64,000 nt of DNA from CAVSUZ01 sp963791885 (GCA_963791885.1 CAWBUL010000006.1:2604001-2668000), one strand, 5' to 3'; numbered from the stretch's first letter, positions 52,739-62,050 are shown. Notes: a model not told the origin generated them from the letters alone. A program made the numbers and translations.

Positions 52739-54808
52739 GTGAACACGGGTTCAGTCAATCAATCGGGGATACGGATTGGGACGAGCGTCACCACATCGCG
52801 GCCTATGCCATTTCGGACACGGACACGATCTCGCGCGGCGGCACGAAGCCATTTGCCCTCTGTGTTGCCGGTCCTGATTACCGGCACCGATGAAGACGGG
52901 GATGCGCTGGGACGCCCCTTGGAATGGGACGAGGCCGGGCCGCCCCCGCTGATCCTGATGCAGGCCGAGGCACGCGGTGCCCCTGCTCTGGCACCTGGGC
53001 AGCGCGTGCTGGCAAGGCTCCGGCCAGCGGGACCGGGCCGCTACGAAGGACGCACTATAAGGCTTCTCGATGACACCCCGCCCAGGGTGCTGGGAATCTT
53101 TCGCGCGGAGCCACGCGGCGGTCGTATCGAGCCGACGAGCCGGCGAGCCAAGGCGGTGTGGGCGGTGCCGCCCGGTGACGCCAATGGCGCTGAAGACGGC
53201 GAGATCGTTTGGGCGGAGCCCCTGCCCGGCCGTTCTTATGGACCGAGTCCGGCGCGCGTGCTGGAGCGGCTGGGCCATACGGACGACGCTCGCGCGGTCA
53301 GCCTGATTTCGCTGGTAACGAATGATATCCCTCATACGTTCCCGCCCGATGTTCTGGACGAAGCCAAGAAGGCACGGGCGCCAAGGCTGGGCAGCGGCAC
53401 CGATCTGCACACCATGAAGCTCCTGACCATCGACGGGGACGATGCACGCGATTTCGACGACGCGGTATTCGCCGAGCCCGACGGGCCGGGATACCGGCTG
53501 ATCGTGGCCATTGCGGACGTCGCCCGGTATGTGCGGCTCGGGACGGCGCTGGACCACGAGGCGCAGCATCGCGGGAACAGCGTCTATTTTCCGGATCGCG
53601 TGGTACCGATGCTGCCGGAAGCGCTGTCCAACGGATGGTGCAGTCTGCGCCCCGATGAAGACCGCGCGTGCCTGTTCGTTGACATGCGCCTTGACGCTGC
53701 AGGACAAAAATTATCGCATCGATTCGGGCGGGGCCTGATGCGCAGCGCGGCCCGACTGACATACGAACAAGTGCAAAGTGCGGCGGACCGGGGGGACGAC
53801 CTAGGATTGCCTCTTCCCGCGCTCTACGGCGCCTTCCGGGCGCTGCTGAAAGCGCGGGAGGCGCGGGGCACGCTCGATCTCGATCTCCCGGAACGTCGGA
53901 TCATGCTGGACGAAGCGGGCCACGTGACAGCGATCGCGCCGCGTCCGCGGCTCGACAGTCATCGGCTGATTGAGGAATTCATGATCCTCGCCAATGTGGC
54001 GGCCGCCGAGGAGTTGGAGGCGCGGCACGCGCCATGCCTGTTCCGGGTGCACGCGCCGCCATCGGTCGAGAAGCTGCACGACCTTCGGCTGTTTCTGCGC
54101 GGCTTTGGCATTTCGTTGCCATCAGGCACAGCGGTGCGCCCGGCCGATCTGGACGGCGTGCTGCAACGTGTTGCAGGGACGGAGCAGTCCAGTCTGGTGA
54201 ATGAGGCGATTCTGCGCAGCCAGTCTCAGGCCGAGTATAGCCCGGATAATATCGGGCATTTCGGACTGGCGCTGGCCCGCTACTCGCACTTCACGAGCCC
54301 GATCCGACGCTACGCGGACCTGATGGTACATCGGTCGTTGATCGCCGCGCTGAAGCTTGGGGGCGATGGTTTACCGCCCGGGACCGGAGACGGGCTGGAG
54401 GATCTCGCGACACACGTCACGATGACCGAGCGGCGTGCAACCTCGGCCGAGCGGGAAGCTGCGGACCGTTATGTTGCGGCATTCATGGCGAACAAGTGCG
54501 GCGCTCAGTTCGCGGCGCGTGTCTCCGGCGCCACACGCTTTGGCCTTTTTGTGACAGTCACTGAAAATGGGGCCAGCGGCATTGTTCCCCGTTCGAGCTT
54601 GCCGGAAGACTATTGGCGGCATGACGAAACCACGCAGTCGCTGATCGGAACTCGCACCGGCCTGACGTTTCGGCTGGGGCAGGCGGTGGATGTCCGGCTG
54701 AAAGAGGCCAATCCGGTCACCGGCGGTATGGTTTTCGAGGTGCTGCAAGGCGTGCCGGACCAGTCAGTCCGGCGGGCCAGACGAACGGGAAGACGATTGC
54801 GACGGTGA
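52739..54808 (+). CDS. rnr: Ribonuclease R, N-terminal domain missing
   Basis: 3'-5' exoribonuclease. 689 residues from a GTG at 52739. Cold-shock/OB part from about residue 45 (VLITGTDEDGDALGRPLEW), catalytic RNB domain with DGDDARDFDDAVFAE and the four-Asp site, DRVVPMLPEALSNGWCSL, RYSHFTSPIRRYADL, and an S1 domain near the C-terminus (GATRFGLFVTVTENGASGIV). The first 40 residues have low complexity and do not resemble the helix-turn-helix domain that family members in related bacteria usually carry. The start is therefore uncertain. Confidence 0.88.
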   Translation: MNTGSVNQSGIRIGTSVTTSRPMPFRTRTRSRAAARSHLPSVLPVLITGTDEDGDALGRPLEWDEAGPPPLILMQAEARGAPALAPGQRVLARLRPAGPGRYEGRTIRLLDDTPPRVLGIFRAEPRGGRIEPTSRRAKAVWAVPPGDANGAEDGEIVWAEPLPGRSYGPSPARVLERLGHTDDARAVSLISLVTNDIPHTFPPDVLDEAKKARAPRLGSGTDLHTMKLLTIDGDDARDFDDAVFAEPDGPGYRLIVAIADVARYVRLGTALDHEAQHRGNSVYFPDRVVPMLPEALSNGWCSLRPDEDRACLFVDMRLDAAGQKLSHRFGRGLMRSAARLTYEQVQSAADRGDDLGLPLPALYGAFRALLKAREARGTLDLDLPERRIMLDEAGHVTAIAPRPRLDSHRLIEEFMILANVAAAEELEARHAPCLFRVHAPPSVEKLHDLRLFLRGFGISLPSGTAVRPADLDGVLQRVAGTEQSSLVNEAILRSQSQAEYSPDNIGHFGLALARYSHFTSPIRRYADLMVHRSLIAALKLGGDGLPPGTGDGLEDLATHVTMTERRATSAEREAADRYVAAFMANKCGAQFAARVSGATRFGLFVTVTENGASGIVPRSSLPEDYWRHDETTQSLIGTRTGLTFRLGQAVDVRLKEANPVTGGMVFEVLQGVPDQSVRRARRTGRRLRR

Positions 54809-56347
54809 TTCTCCGGCTTGGCGCTCTGCTGCTTTTGCTCGTGGCGGGCACACCATACGGACGGGCGGAGCCGCCTACGGATTCCACGACTTTCAACGCG
54901 CCTCTGGCCAGCTCGGTCTATGCGGCCGCACTGGAGTTCATTGTGCCGCGTGCGCTCGACGCGGTCACGATGCCTGAGCTGACCTTGTGGGGGCTGCAGG
55001 GGCTGGCGGCACTGGATTCCGACTTATCGACCACGCTCGGTCCGAATCAGACTGACGCTGAGCTATCGGCAGAAACCGGTCTTCTCCGTGCAGGTGCCGC
55101 GACCGTACGATGCCGCTGGGTGGGCAGCCGCCGCAGCCGCCACGATCACCGCGGGATGGCGGTATTCGGAAGGGGTGCGGCTGGCCGGCACGCAAGGGAT
55201 CATGACGACGTTCTTCGGCGAGATGTGCGGGCATCTCGATCCCTACTCACGCTACGTCTCGCCTGCCGCTGCGGTGCGGGACGAGGCGCAGCGCCAAGGC
55301 AGTGCAGGGATCGGCTTGGTATTGCAACGGCAGGGCCGGATCGTGCGCGTGGTTCAGGTGCGAACGGATAGCCCCGCCGAAAGCGCCGGGCTTCGCGCGG
55401 GCGATGTGGTGGTTGCAGTCGATGGGCGGATGGCGGCGGGTCAGCTGGTTGGCACCGTCGAAACCTGGATGTCCGGACCCGATGGCAGCAGCGTCAGGCT
55501 TGTATGGCGCAGCGGACGGGCGCAGCGATCGGCGAAGCTGGTGCGCGAGATCATTCCGCCAGAAACTGTTTTCACCCAAACTGATGACGATCTGCTGGTG
55601 CTGCGGGTCACGGGCTTTAGCCGTGAAACGGAAGAGCTCTTCTCTGCAGCCATCCAGCAGGCGATGGCTGGGACCGAGACGCCGGGGGGTCTGGTGATCG
55701 ATCTGCGCGGCAATCGCGGGGGCTTATTGGGCGAGGCGGTTATGCTGGCGGACACACTGTTTCCCTCAGGGACCGTTGCCGTGACGGAGGGGAGAGACCC
55801 CGCGGCCAATCGGATCTGGCGATCGTATAACGGAGAAGAAGCGCGAGGGGTGCCGGTCGTCATTCTGGTCGATGCCGATACGGCGAGCGCCGCAGAGGTG
55901 CTGGCCGCCGCACTGGCGGATCGAGGCCGGGCGGTGGTTGTGGGCAGTTCGACCACCGGCAAAGGCTTGGTGCAGGCATTTACCACGCTACCCGACGGCG
56001 GCGAATTATTCGTCAGCTGGAGCCGGGTGTTGGCACCAAGGGGCTGGCCCATCCAGGGGCTGGGCGTCCTGCCACAGGTATGCACCAGCCTGGGACAGGA
56101 GGCGCTGCTCCGGCAGTTGACGGCGCTATCCGCGGGACAACAGTCTGAAGCTGCTGCGCTGTTGCGCGACCGCAACGCGCGGGCGCCGGTTCCGGCGAGC
56201 GAAGTGGTGGGCATCCGGTCGGCCTGCCCGGCAGCTACGGGGACGGACTCCGATATGGAGGTGGCGCACTATCTGGTGGACGATCCAGCGGCCTATGCCG
56301 CGGCTTTGCTGCCGCCGCTGAACGAGCCGATGACCGTGGGGCCATGA
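54805..56347 (+). pseudogene. S41 C-terminal-processing protease, frameshifted
   Basis: Periplasmic serine protease with PDZ domain. The GTG at 54805 overlaps the rnr stop (GTGA). The N-terminal frame has a signal peptide and YAAALEFIVPRALDAV...LWGLQGLAALDSDL, then diverges. The other frame resumes SYRQKPVFSVQVPRPYD, HLDPYSRYVSP, PDZ (SAGIGLVLQRQG; GLRAGDVVVAVDG) and catalytic Ser/Lys in ADTASAAEVLAAA and STTGKGLVQ. One extra base between about 55020 and 55060 accounts for it. A start at 55088 for the C-terminal part would lack the signal. Confidence 0.82.
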
Positions 56348-56384
56348 TCTGGACCGCGAGTACCTGGAGGATTAGTGCTCCCGC

Positions 56385-56975
56385 ATGAGCCGGACTGCCG
56401 AACTCTCCCGCAGCACGTCCGAGACGGACATCACGCTGCGGCTCGATCTCGATGGAACGGGCGAGTCCGACATCGACACCGGGATTGGCTTTCTGGACCA
56501 CATGCTGACGGCGTTTGCCCGGCACGCGATGTTCGACCTGGCGGTGCGAGCGAGCGGCGATTTGCAGATCGATTGCCATCACACAACTGAGGACGTGGGC
56601 ATCGTGTTGGGCCAAGCATTGGCCAGGGCGGTCGGGGACAAGAAGGGCATAAGCCGGTTTGGCCATGCAATAGTGCCGATGGACGAGGCGTTGGCTGAGG
56701 TCGCTATCGATGTTTCGGGGCGGCCATTTCTCGCGTGGCAAGTAACGTTCGATAGTCAACGCCTGGGCGAGATGGATACCGAGCTGTTCGAAGAGTTCTT
56801 TCGGGCGTTCGCGATGAACGGGCTGATCACATTGCACGTCGTGCAGCGCACCGGACGCAATGCGCATCACGTAGCGGAGGCCTGCTTCAAGGCGGCAGGG
56901 CGGGCACTGCGGGCGGCGTGCACGCTGGACCCGCGAGCGGCGGGACGCGTCCCGTCCACCAAGGGAACGCTGTGA
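56385..56975 (+). CDS. hisB: Imidazoleglycerol-phosphate dehydratase
   Basis: Sixth step of histidine synthesis. 196 residues, monofunctional. Mn-binding motifs: GFLDHMLTAFARH, DCHHTTEDVG, and the C-terminal mirror NAHHVAEACFKA. First his gene of a seven-gene cluster on the plus strand. Confidence 0.97.
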   Translation: MSRTAELSRSTSETDITLRLDLDGTGESDIDTGIGFLDHMLTAFARHAMFDLAVRASGDLQIDCHHTTEDVGIVLGQALARAVGDKKGISRFGHAIVPMDEALAEVAIDVSGRPFLAWQVTFDSQRLGEMDTELFEEFFRAFAMNGLITLHVVQRTGRNAHHVAEACFKAAGRALRAACTLDPRAAGRVPSTKGTL

Positions 56976-57349
56976 GGATATACACCGCGCATCTGCGGGC
57001 AGACCGCCCGCCGGTTCTGCTGGCTGAAGGCTTTTCCTGGGGAGCGCTGATTTTCGGCGCGTTATGGCTGTTCCTGCATCGCGCCTGGATCGCAGGCTTG
57101 CTGGCGCTCGCCGCATCGGCGCTGATCGGCACTCTGACCAGGCCACCGGCGCGCCTCGTTCTGGAACTGGGGCTGGCTGTTATACTTGGGCTGTTTGGGC
57201 GGGATCTGGTGCGCTGGTCGTTGGACCGGCGGGGCTACCTTGCGGCGCATGTCATCGCGGCGCGCAATACGGAGCAGGCGCTGAGCCGGCTACTGACGGA
57301 GAGGCCGGACATGGGACCGCGGTTCCTGCCGCCTGAGGCTGCCCGATGA
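56972..57349 (+). CDS. DUF2628 membrane protein
   Basis: 125 residues from a GTG overlapping the hisB stop (GTGA). FSWGALIFGALWLFLHRAWIAGLLALAA is the DUF2628 signature with two to three membrane helices. It regularly lies between hisB and hisH in related bacteria; function unknown. The hisH ATG overlaps its stop. Confidence 0.88.
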   Translation: MRIYTAHLRADRPPVLLAEGFSWGALIFGALWLFLHRAWIAGLLALAASALIGTLTRPPARLVLELGLAVILGLFGRDLVRWSLDRRGYLAAHVIAARNTEQALSRLLTERPDMGPRFLPPEAAR

Positions 57350-57981
57350 AAGTGGCAGTGATCGATTACGGCAGTGGCAATCTCGCCTCTGCATCCCGCG
57401 CACTGGCGGTTGCGGCGGACGGCGCTGGCCTGGTGGCGGATGTCACGGTGACCAACCGGCCGGAAGATGTCCGCCGTGCCGACCGGATCGTCTTGCCGGG
57501 TCAGGGGGCGTTCGCCGACTGCGCACGTGGCCTGGCGGCGGTGGCGGGTATGACGGACGCGATTGAGACGGCAACGAACCGAGGGGTGCCGTTCCTAGGC
57601 ATCTGCGTTGGTATGCAGTTGATGGCTGAGCGTGGGCTCGAGCATGAGGTCACACGCGGTTTCGGTTGGATCCAGGGCGACATCGCGGAAATGGCGGCAC
57701 CAGGACTGCGCCTGCCGCAAATGGGATGGAACACGCTGCAGTTTGAGCCCGGGGCGCATCCGCTGCTGGAAGGGCTGGAACCCGGCGATCACGTCTATTT
57801 CGTGCATAGCTACGCACTGCGCGGCGGCGCGCGGGAGGAAACCATCGCGACCACTGAGTATGGCGGACCGGTCACTGCGATGGTTGCGCGCGGCAACCGT
57901 GCAGGCACGCAGTTCCATGTGGAGAAGAGCCAGACCGTGGGTCTGCGGATTCTGGCAAATTTTCTGCGCTGGATTCCCTGA
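57346..57981 (+). CDS. hisH: Imidazole glycerol phosphate synthase, glutaminase subunit
   Basis: 211 residues. Nucleophile Cys87 in FLGICVGMQL, His191 and Glu193 in TQFHVEKSQ. In most HisH proteins this reads FHPEKS; here Val replaces Pro, which should be harmless. Supplies ammonia to HisF. Coupled by 4-bp and 1-bp overlaps to its neighbours. Confidence 0.96.
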   Translation: MKVAVIDYGSGNLASASRALAVAADGAGLVADVTVTNRPEDVRRADRIVLPGQGAFADCARGLAAVAGMTDAIETATNRGVPFLGICVGMQLMAERGLEHEVTRGFGWIQGDIAEMAAPGLRLPQMGWNTLQFEPGAHPLLEGLEPGDHVYFVHSYALRGGAREETIATTEYGGPVTAMVARGNRAGTQFHVEKSQTVGLRILANFLRWIP

Positions 57982-58526
57982 TGGATGACCGGGCAGAGAC
58001 CACGGTCGAGAAGGTGGAGAGCTTCACCGACGAGGATCTCCATGCGCTTTGCGAAGCAACGCACGCCGCCATCATTGAGGGCGGCGGTTTCGGCTGGGTA
58101 CATCCGCCGGGACGTCGATCGCTCGAAAGCTACTATCGCGGTATTCTGCTGGTGCCGGAACGCGATCTGTTCATCGTGCGGCTGAACGATGTGCCGGTGG
58201 GTTCGGCCCAGCTTGTTCGCTCGCCGCGCAATAACGAGGCGCAATCCTTCGCAGCGACGCTGATGCACAGTTTCACCGCTCCATATGCCCGCGGGCATGG
58301 GCTGGCCAGACTGATGACGCGATACGTGGAGGACACGGCGCGGTCGATGAAAATCAGCGTGCTGAATCTCGATGTGCGGGAAACCCAGACCGCCGCGATA
58401 CGGCTGTATGAATCGATGGGATTTGTGCGCTGGGGTGCGCACCCGGCCTACGCGCGCGTCGGCGGAAAGACGATCCGCGGGTTCTACTATTACAAGCTCC
58501 TGCGCCGGTCGAAGGACAGCCCATGA
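57981..58526 (+). CDS. GNAT-family N-acetyltransferase
   Basis: 181 residues. The acetyl-CoA loop is YARGHGLARLMTRYVEDTA, followed by LNLDVRETQTAAIRLYESMGF, the typical strand 5/helix 4 region. Embedded between hisH and hisA with overlaps on both sides, hence co-translated. Substrate unknown. Confidence 0.92.
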   Translation: MDDRAETTVEKVESFTDEDLHALCEATHAAIIEGGGFGWVHPPGRRSLESYYRGILLVPERDLFIVRLNDVPVGSAQLVRSPRNNEAQSFAATLMHSFTAPYARGHGLARLMTRYVEDTARSMKISVLNLDVRETQTAAIRLYESMGFVRWGAHPAYARVGGKTIRGFYYYKLLRRSKDSP

Positions 58527-59260
58527 AGCGGCTGACACTGTATCCGGCGATCGATCTGAAGGATGGTGCGTGCGTGCGTCTGGCGCGTGGCGACATGGAT
58601 CGCGCCACTTTGTATGCGACAGACCCGGCGGCGCAGGCACTTGCCTGGCAGGAGGTCGGCTGCGCGTGGTTGCACGTGGTAGACCTGAACGGCGCATTTG
58701 CCGGGCGGCCGGTCAACGCCGACGCGGTCCGCGCGATCCTGTCAGCAGTCAGTATACCGGTGCAGCTTGGTGGCGGCATCCGGAACATGGACACGATCGC
58801 GATGTGGCTCGATAGCGGGGTTTCCCAACTCATCCTGGGCAGTGCAGCGGTGCGCGACCCAGCGCTCGTACGGGAGGCCTGCGCGCGCTTTCCTGGGCGT
58901 ATTGTGATCGGGATCGATGCGCGGGATGGGCGCGCGGCGGTGGAAGGCTGGATCGAGACCTCCAGCCTGGAAGCGGAGGATCTTGCGATAAGGGTGCAGG
59001 ACGCGGGCGCTTCAGCAATCGTTTACACCGATATCTCACGTGACGGGATGCTGTCCGGGCTCAACATCCCCGCTACGGTAGCGCTGGCGCGCCGCGTGTC
59101 GGTTCCCGTGATTGCGTCGGGAGGGGTCTCGGGTCTGGATGATCTGCGCGCGCTGCGCGCAGCGGCGGACGGCACCGGCATCGATGGCGTCATCGCCGGG
59201 CGTGCATTGTACGATGGGCGACTCGATCCCCGAGCGGCAGTCGCGACGCTATGCGAATGA
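58523..59260 (+). CDS. hisA: ProFAR isomerase
   Basis: 245 residues, (beta-alpha)8 barrel. Catalytic Asp in YPAIDLKDGACVRL and in VYTDISRDGMLSG; phosphate-binding VQLGGGIRN and IASGGVSGLDDL. Converts ProFAR to PRFAR. Confidence 0.97.
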   Translation: MKRLTLYPAIDLKDGACVRLARGDMDRATLYATDPAAQALAWQEVGCAWLHVVDLNGAFAGRPVNADAVRAILSAVSIPVQLGGGIRNMDTIAMWLDSGVSQLILGSAAVRDPALVREACARFPGRIVIGIDARDGRAAVEGWIETSSLEAEDLAIRVQDAGASAIVYTDISRDGMLSGLNIPATVALARRVSVPVIASGGVSGLDDLRALRAAADGTGIDGVIAGRALYDGRLDPRAAVATLCE

Positions 59261-59300
59261 TTCCTTGCCCTAACCACGGGCGAAGCGGCTAAACAACGCC

Positions 59301-60071
59301 ATGCTGACGTTGCGCGTTATCCCCTGCCTGGACGTGAAGGATGGACGCGTCGTGAAGGGGATCAATTTCGTCTCGCTGCGGGACGCCGGCGACCCGGTCG
59401 CGCAAGCAGAACTGTATGATCGCGCGGGCGCGGACGAGCTGTGCTTCCTGGATATCACCGCCAGCCATGAAAACCGGGACACCATTCTGGACGTGGTGGC
59501 ACGCACGGCGGCTCGGGTGTTCCTGCCGCTGACCGTGGGCGGCGGGGTCCGCAGCACGGGGGACATGCGCCGTCTGCTTCTGGCGGGCGCCGACAAGTGC
59601 AGCGTTAACTCGGCCGCCGTCGCCCGTCCTGCGCTGGTCGCGGAAGCGGCCCGAAAGTTCGGCAGCCAGTGCGTGGTGGTGGCGATCGATGCGCGACTCC
59701 GGCCAGATGGCGGTTGGGAGGTGTTCACCCACGGTGGCCGACAGGGCACCGGGCGTGACGCCGTCACCTGGGCGCGCGAAGTAGCCGCGCTTGGTGCGGG
59801 CGAGATCCTGCTAACCAGCATGGACCGGGATGGGACGCAGGGCGGCTTCGACCTTGATCTGCTGCGCGCGGTGTGCGGCGCGGTTCGGGTACCGGTGATC
59901 GCCTCGGGTGGCGTCGGCACGATTCGCCATTTTATCGAAGGAGCCGAAACGGGCGCTACGGGGCTGCTGGCGGCGAGCGTCTTCCATTTCGGCCAGCTTT
60001 CGATCGATGCTGTGAAGCAAGGCTTGGCGCAGGCCGACCTGCCGGTGCGGTTGCCCCGGACCGCGGCGTGA
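59301..60071 (+). CDS. hisF: Imidazole glycerol phosphate synthase, cyclase subunit
   Basis: 256 residues. Catalytic Asp in IPCLDVKDGRVVKG and LTSMDRDGTQGG; phosphate sites LTVGGGVRS and IASGGVGTI. Partner of HisH. Starts 40 bp after hisA. Confidence 0.98.
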   Translation: MLTLRVIPCLDVKDGRVVKGINFVSLRDAGDPVAQAELYDRAGADELCFLDITASHENRDTILDVVARTAARVFLPLTVGGGVRSTGDMRRLLLAGADKCSVNSAAVARPALVAEAARKFGSQCVVVAIDARLRPDGGWEVFTHGGRQGTGRDAVTWAREVAALGAGEILLTSMDRDGTQGGFDLDLLRAVCGAVRVPVIASGGVGTIRHFIEGAETGATGLLAASVFHFGQLSIDAVKQGLAQADLPVRLPRTAA

Positions 60072-60521
60072 ATGGCCAAGTCGACAAAGAAAAAGCCGAA
60101 CGACAGCCGGAAGCAGAAGCCTATCAAGCTTCCCAAGAAGTTGCTGAAGGCGAAGACGGCTGATTCGACCGTTCTGGATCGCTTGCATGGGGTCGTGCTG
60201 TCACGGCGAACGGCCGATCCAGCCTTGAGTCACTCGGCACGACTTCTGTCGCGGGGGATCGCCAAAGTCGCACAGAAGTTTGGAGAGGAATCCGTCGAGT
60301 GCCTGATTGAGGCAGTCGCGGGCAACCACCCAGCCGTCGTGGCCGAGAGCGCGGATGTCCTCTACCACTTGGTCGTGCTGTGGGCAGCTAGTGGGGTGGA
60401 GCCCCACGAAGTCTGGGCCGAACTCGTCCGGCGCGAAGGCGTGAGCGGAATTCTGGAGAAAGCCGCGCGTAAACCTCGACGGCCGGTTGCCCTTGGGCTG
60501 CAGACGACGAAAATCCCCTAG
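60072..60521 (+). CDS. hisE: Phosphoribosyl-ATP pyrophosphatase with Lys-rich N-terminal extension
   Basis: Second step of histidine synthesis. 149 residues, longer than the usual about 105. Residues 1-30 are a Lys-rich tail (KKKPNDSRKQKPIKLPKKLL). The MazG-like core is ARLLSRGIAKVAQKFGEES, VECLIEAVAG and ESADVLYHLVVLWAASGV. The stop TAG (60519-60521) coincides with the end of a MITE-like element, so the last few residues may have been changed by its insertion. Confidence 0.93.
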   Translation: MAKSTKKKPNDSRKQKPIKLPKKLLKAKTADSTVLDRLHGVVLSRRTADPALSHSARLLSRGIAKVAQKFGEESVECLIEAVAGNHPAVVAESADVLYHLVVLWAASGVEPHEVWAELVRREGVSGILEKAARKPRRPVALGLQTTKIP

Positions 60522-60663
60522 TGTCCCGATTCTGAAGTTCGTCAGGTCACGTGCCCCTTGGCGTGACGCCCTTCAGTTCGGGCCACTATGCTTTGTTTCC
60601 AGTGGCCTGCTTTATCCCTTCCGTCCGCCGCAGGACGCGGCGAACTTCAGGGGCAGGACACTA
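60519..60663. mobile_element. MITE-like element with 23-bp inverted repeats
   Basis: TAGTGTCC-CGATT-CTGAAGTTCG at 60519-60541 and its inverse at 60641-60663 match at 19 of 23 positions. The outer TA on both sides would be the target duplication, as in IS630/Tc1-type elements. 145 bp, no reading frame. It lies between hisE and the HIT gene. Confidence 0.75.
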
Positions 60664-60684
60664 GGCCAGAGAGGGAGGGGAACA

Positions 60685-61062
60685 ATGACGGTGAGCGGCC
60701 TTGGGGCGTACGACGAGGCCAACGTGTTTGCCCGCATTTTGCGTGGGGAGATCCCCTGCAAGAAAGTCTTCGAGAACGAATGGGCGCTCGCGTTCCATGA
60801 CATCAATCCGCAAGCGCCTGTGCATGTGCTGGTAATCCCGAAAGGTCGCTACCTGTCTTTCGCCGATTTCAGTACCAAAGCTCCGGATGCGGAGATCGCA
60901 GGGTTCATGCGTGCGGTTGGGCGGGTGGCAAGGGAGCTTGGACTGGAGCAGGACGGGTATCGAATGCTGGCGAATATGGGTGCGCATGCGGGGCAGGAGG
61001 TGCCGCATTTCCACGCACATCTGTTCGCCGGGCGCCCGCTGGGGCGAATGATCGGAGGCTAA
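60685..61062 (+). CDS. HIT-family (HINT-like) nucleotide hydrolase
   Basis: 125 residues from ATG 60685 behind GGGAGGGG. Core: FARILRGEIPCKKVFENEWA, FHDINPQAPVHVLVIPK, and the histidine triad in PHFHAHLFAG. Acts on nucleoside phosphoramidates or similar. Commonly follows hisE in alphaproteobacteria. Confidence 0.95.
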   Translation: MTVSGLGAYDEANVFARILRGEIPCKKVFENEWALAFHDINPQAPVHVLVIPKGRYLSFADFSTKAPDAEIAGFMRAVGRVARELGLEQDGYRMLANMGAHAGQEVPHFHAHLFAGRPLGRMIGG

Positions 61063-61066
61063 GAGC

Positions 61067-62035
61067 ATGCACGAACATGCCCACGTGCCAACTCTGCCGT
61101 TGGGGAACCTGCCGGACCTGCGTTATCCGGATGCGCGGATCGAGAAGCTGGACCCGCGCTTCACCTTCCAGCAGGGCAATGCTGGGGTCGAGCGGATCGC
61201 CAGCGGCTTCCGGTGGGCGGAGGGGCCCATGTTCTTCCCCGACCTCAATTGCCTGATCTGGAGCGACATCCCCAACAACAGGATGATGCGTTGGCTTGGT
61301 GAGGACGGACATGTGTCCGTATTCCGCACGCCGTCAAACTACGCGAACGGCAACACGCGCGATCGCGAGGGGCGGCTGATCACCTGCGAGCATGATACGA
61401 GGCGTGTGACGCGAACGGAGCATGACGGGCGAATCACCGTGCTGATCGACCGGTTCGACGGCAAGCCCTTGAATGCGCCCAATGACGTCGTGGTGTCGCG
61501 GGACGGGGCAATCTGGTTCACTGATCCAGGATACGGAATCGACGGTCCCTACGAGGGCCATGCCGCTGAGGCAGAACTACCGCGGAACGTATACCGGCTG
61601 GACCCTGGTACGGGACAGGCGAGCGTGGTTGCGGATGATTTCACCCGTCCCAACGGGATCTGCTTCGCGCCCGATGAATCTCTGCTGTATGTGGTTGATA
61701 CCGGGATCAGCCATGGCGGCCCCTCCCATATTCGTGTTTTCAAGGTCGATGGCGCGCAGCTGCGCGACAGCCGCGTGTTCGTGGAGGACCTCGCCCCCGG
61801 CATGAGTGACGGAATCCGTGCCGATGTGCATGGAAATATTTGGTCGGCATCAGGCTGGGGCGATGCGCGAGAAGACGGAGTGCGTTGCTACGCGCCAAAC
61901 GGTGACCTGATCGGGAAGATCCACTTGCCGGAGATCTGCGCCAATGTGTGTTTTGGTGGGCGCAAGAAAGATCGGCTGTTCATGTGTGCAAGCACGTCTG
62001 TCTACGCAGTGTATCTGAACGTGCAGGGTGCCTGA
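61067..62035 (+). CDS. SMP-30/gluconolactonase-family lactonase
   Basis: 322-residue six-bladed beta-propeller. Metal-site region: ERIASGFRWAEGPMFF (Glu), NAPNDVVVSRDGAIWFTDPGYG (Asn), RPNGICFAPDESLLYVVDTG and MSDGIRADVHGNIW (Asp). Gluconolactonase-type enzymes open sugar lactones. Starts 4 bp after the HIT gene. A link to the GMC operon at 39-45 kb is possible but only a guess. Confidence 0.92.
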   Translation: MHEHAHVPTLPLGNLPDLRYPDARIEKLDPRFTFQQGNAGVERIASGFRWAEGPMFFPDLNCLIWSDIPNNRMMRWLGEDGHVSVFRTPSNYANGNTRDREGRLITCEHDTRRVTRTEHDGRITVLIDRFDGKPLNAPNDVVVSRDGAIWFTDPGYGIDGPYEGHAAEAELPRNVYRLDPGTGQASVVADDFTRPNGICFAPDESLLYVVDTGISHGGPSHIRVFKVDGAQLRDSRVFVEDLAPGMSDGIRADVHGNIWSASGWGDAREDGVRCYAPNGDLIGKIHLPEICANVCFGGRKKDRLFMCASTSVYAVYLNVQGA

Positions 62036-62050
62036 TCGACGCGCCGCTTT

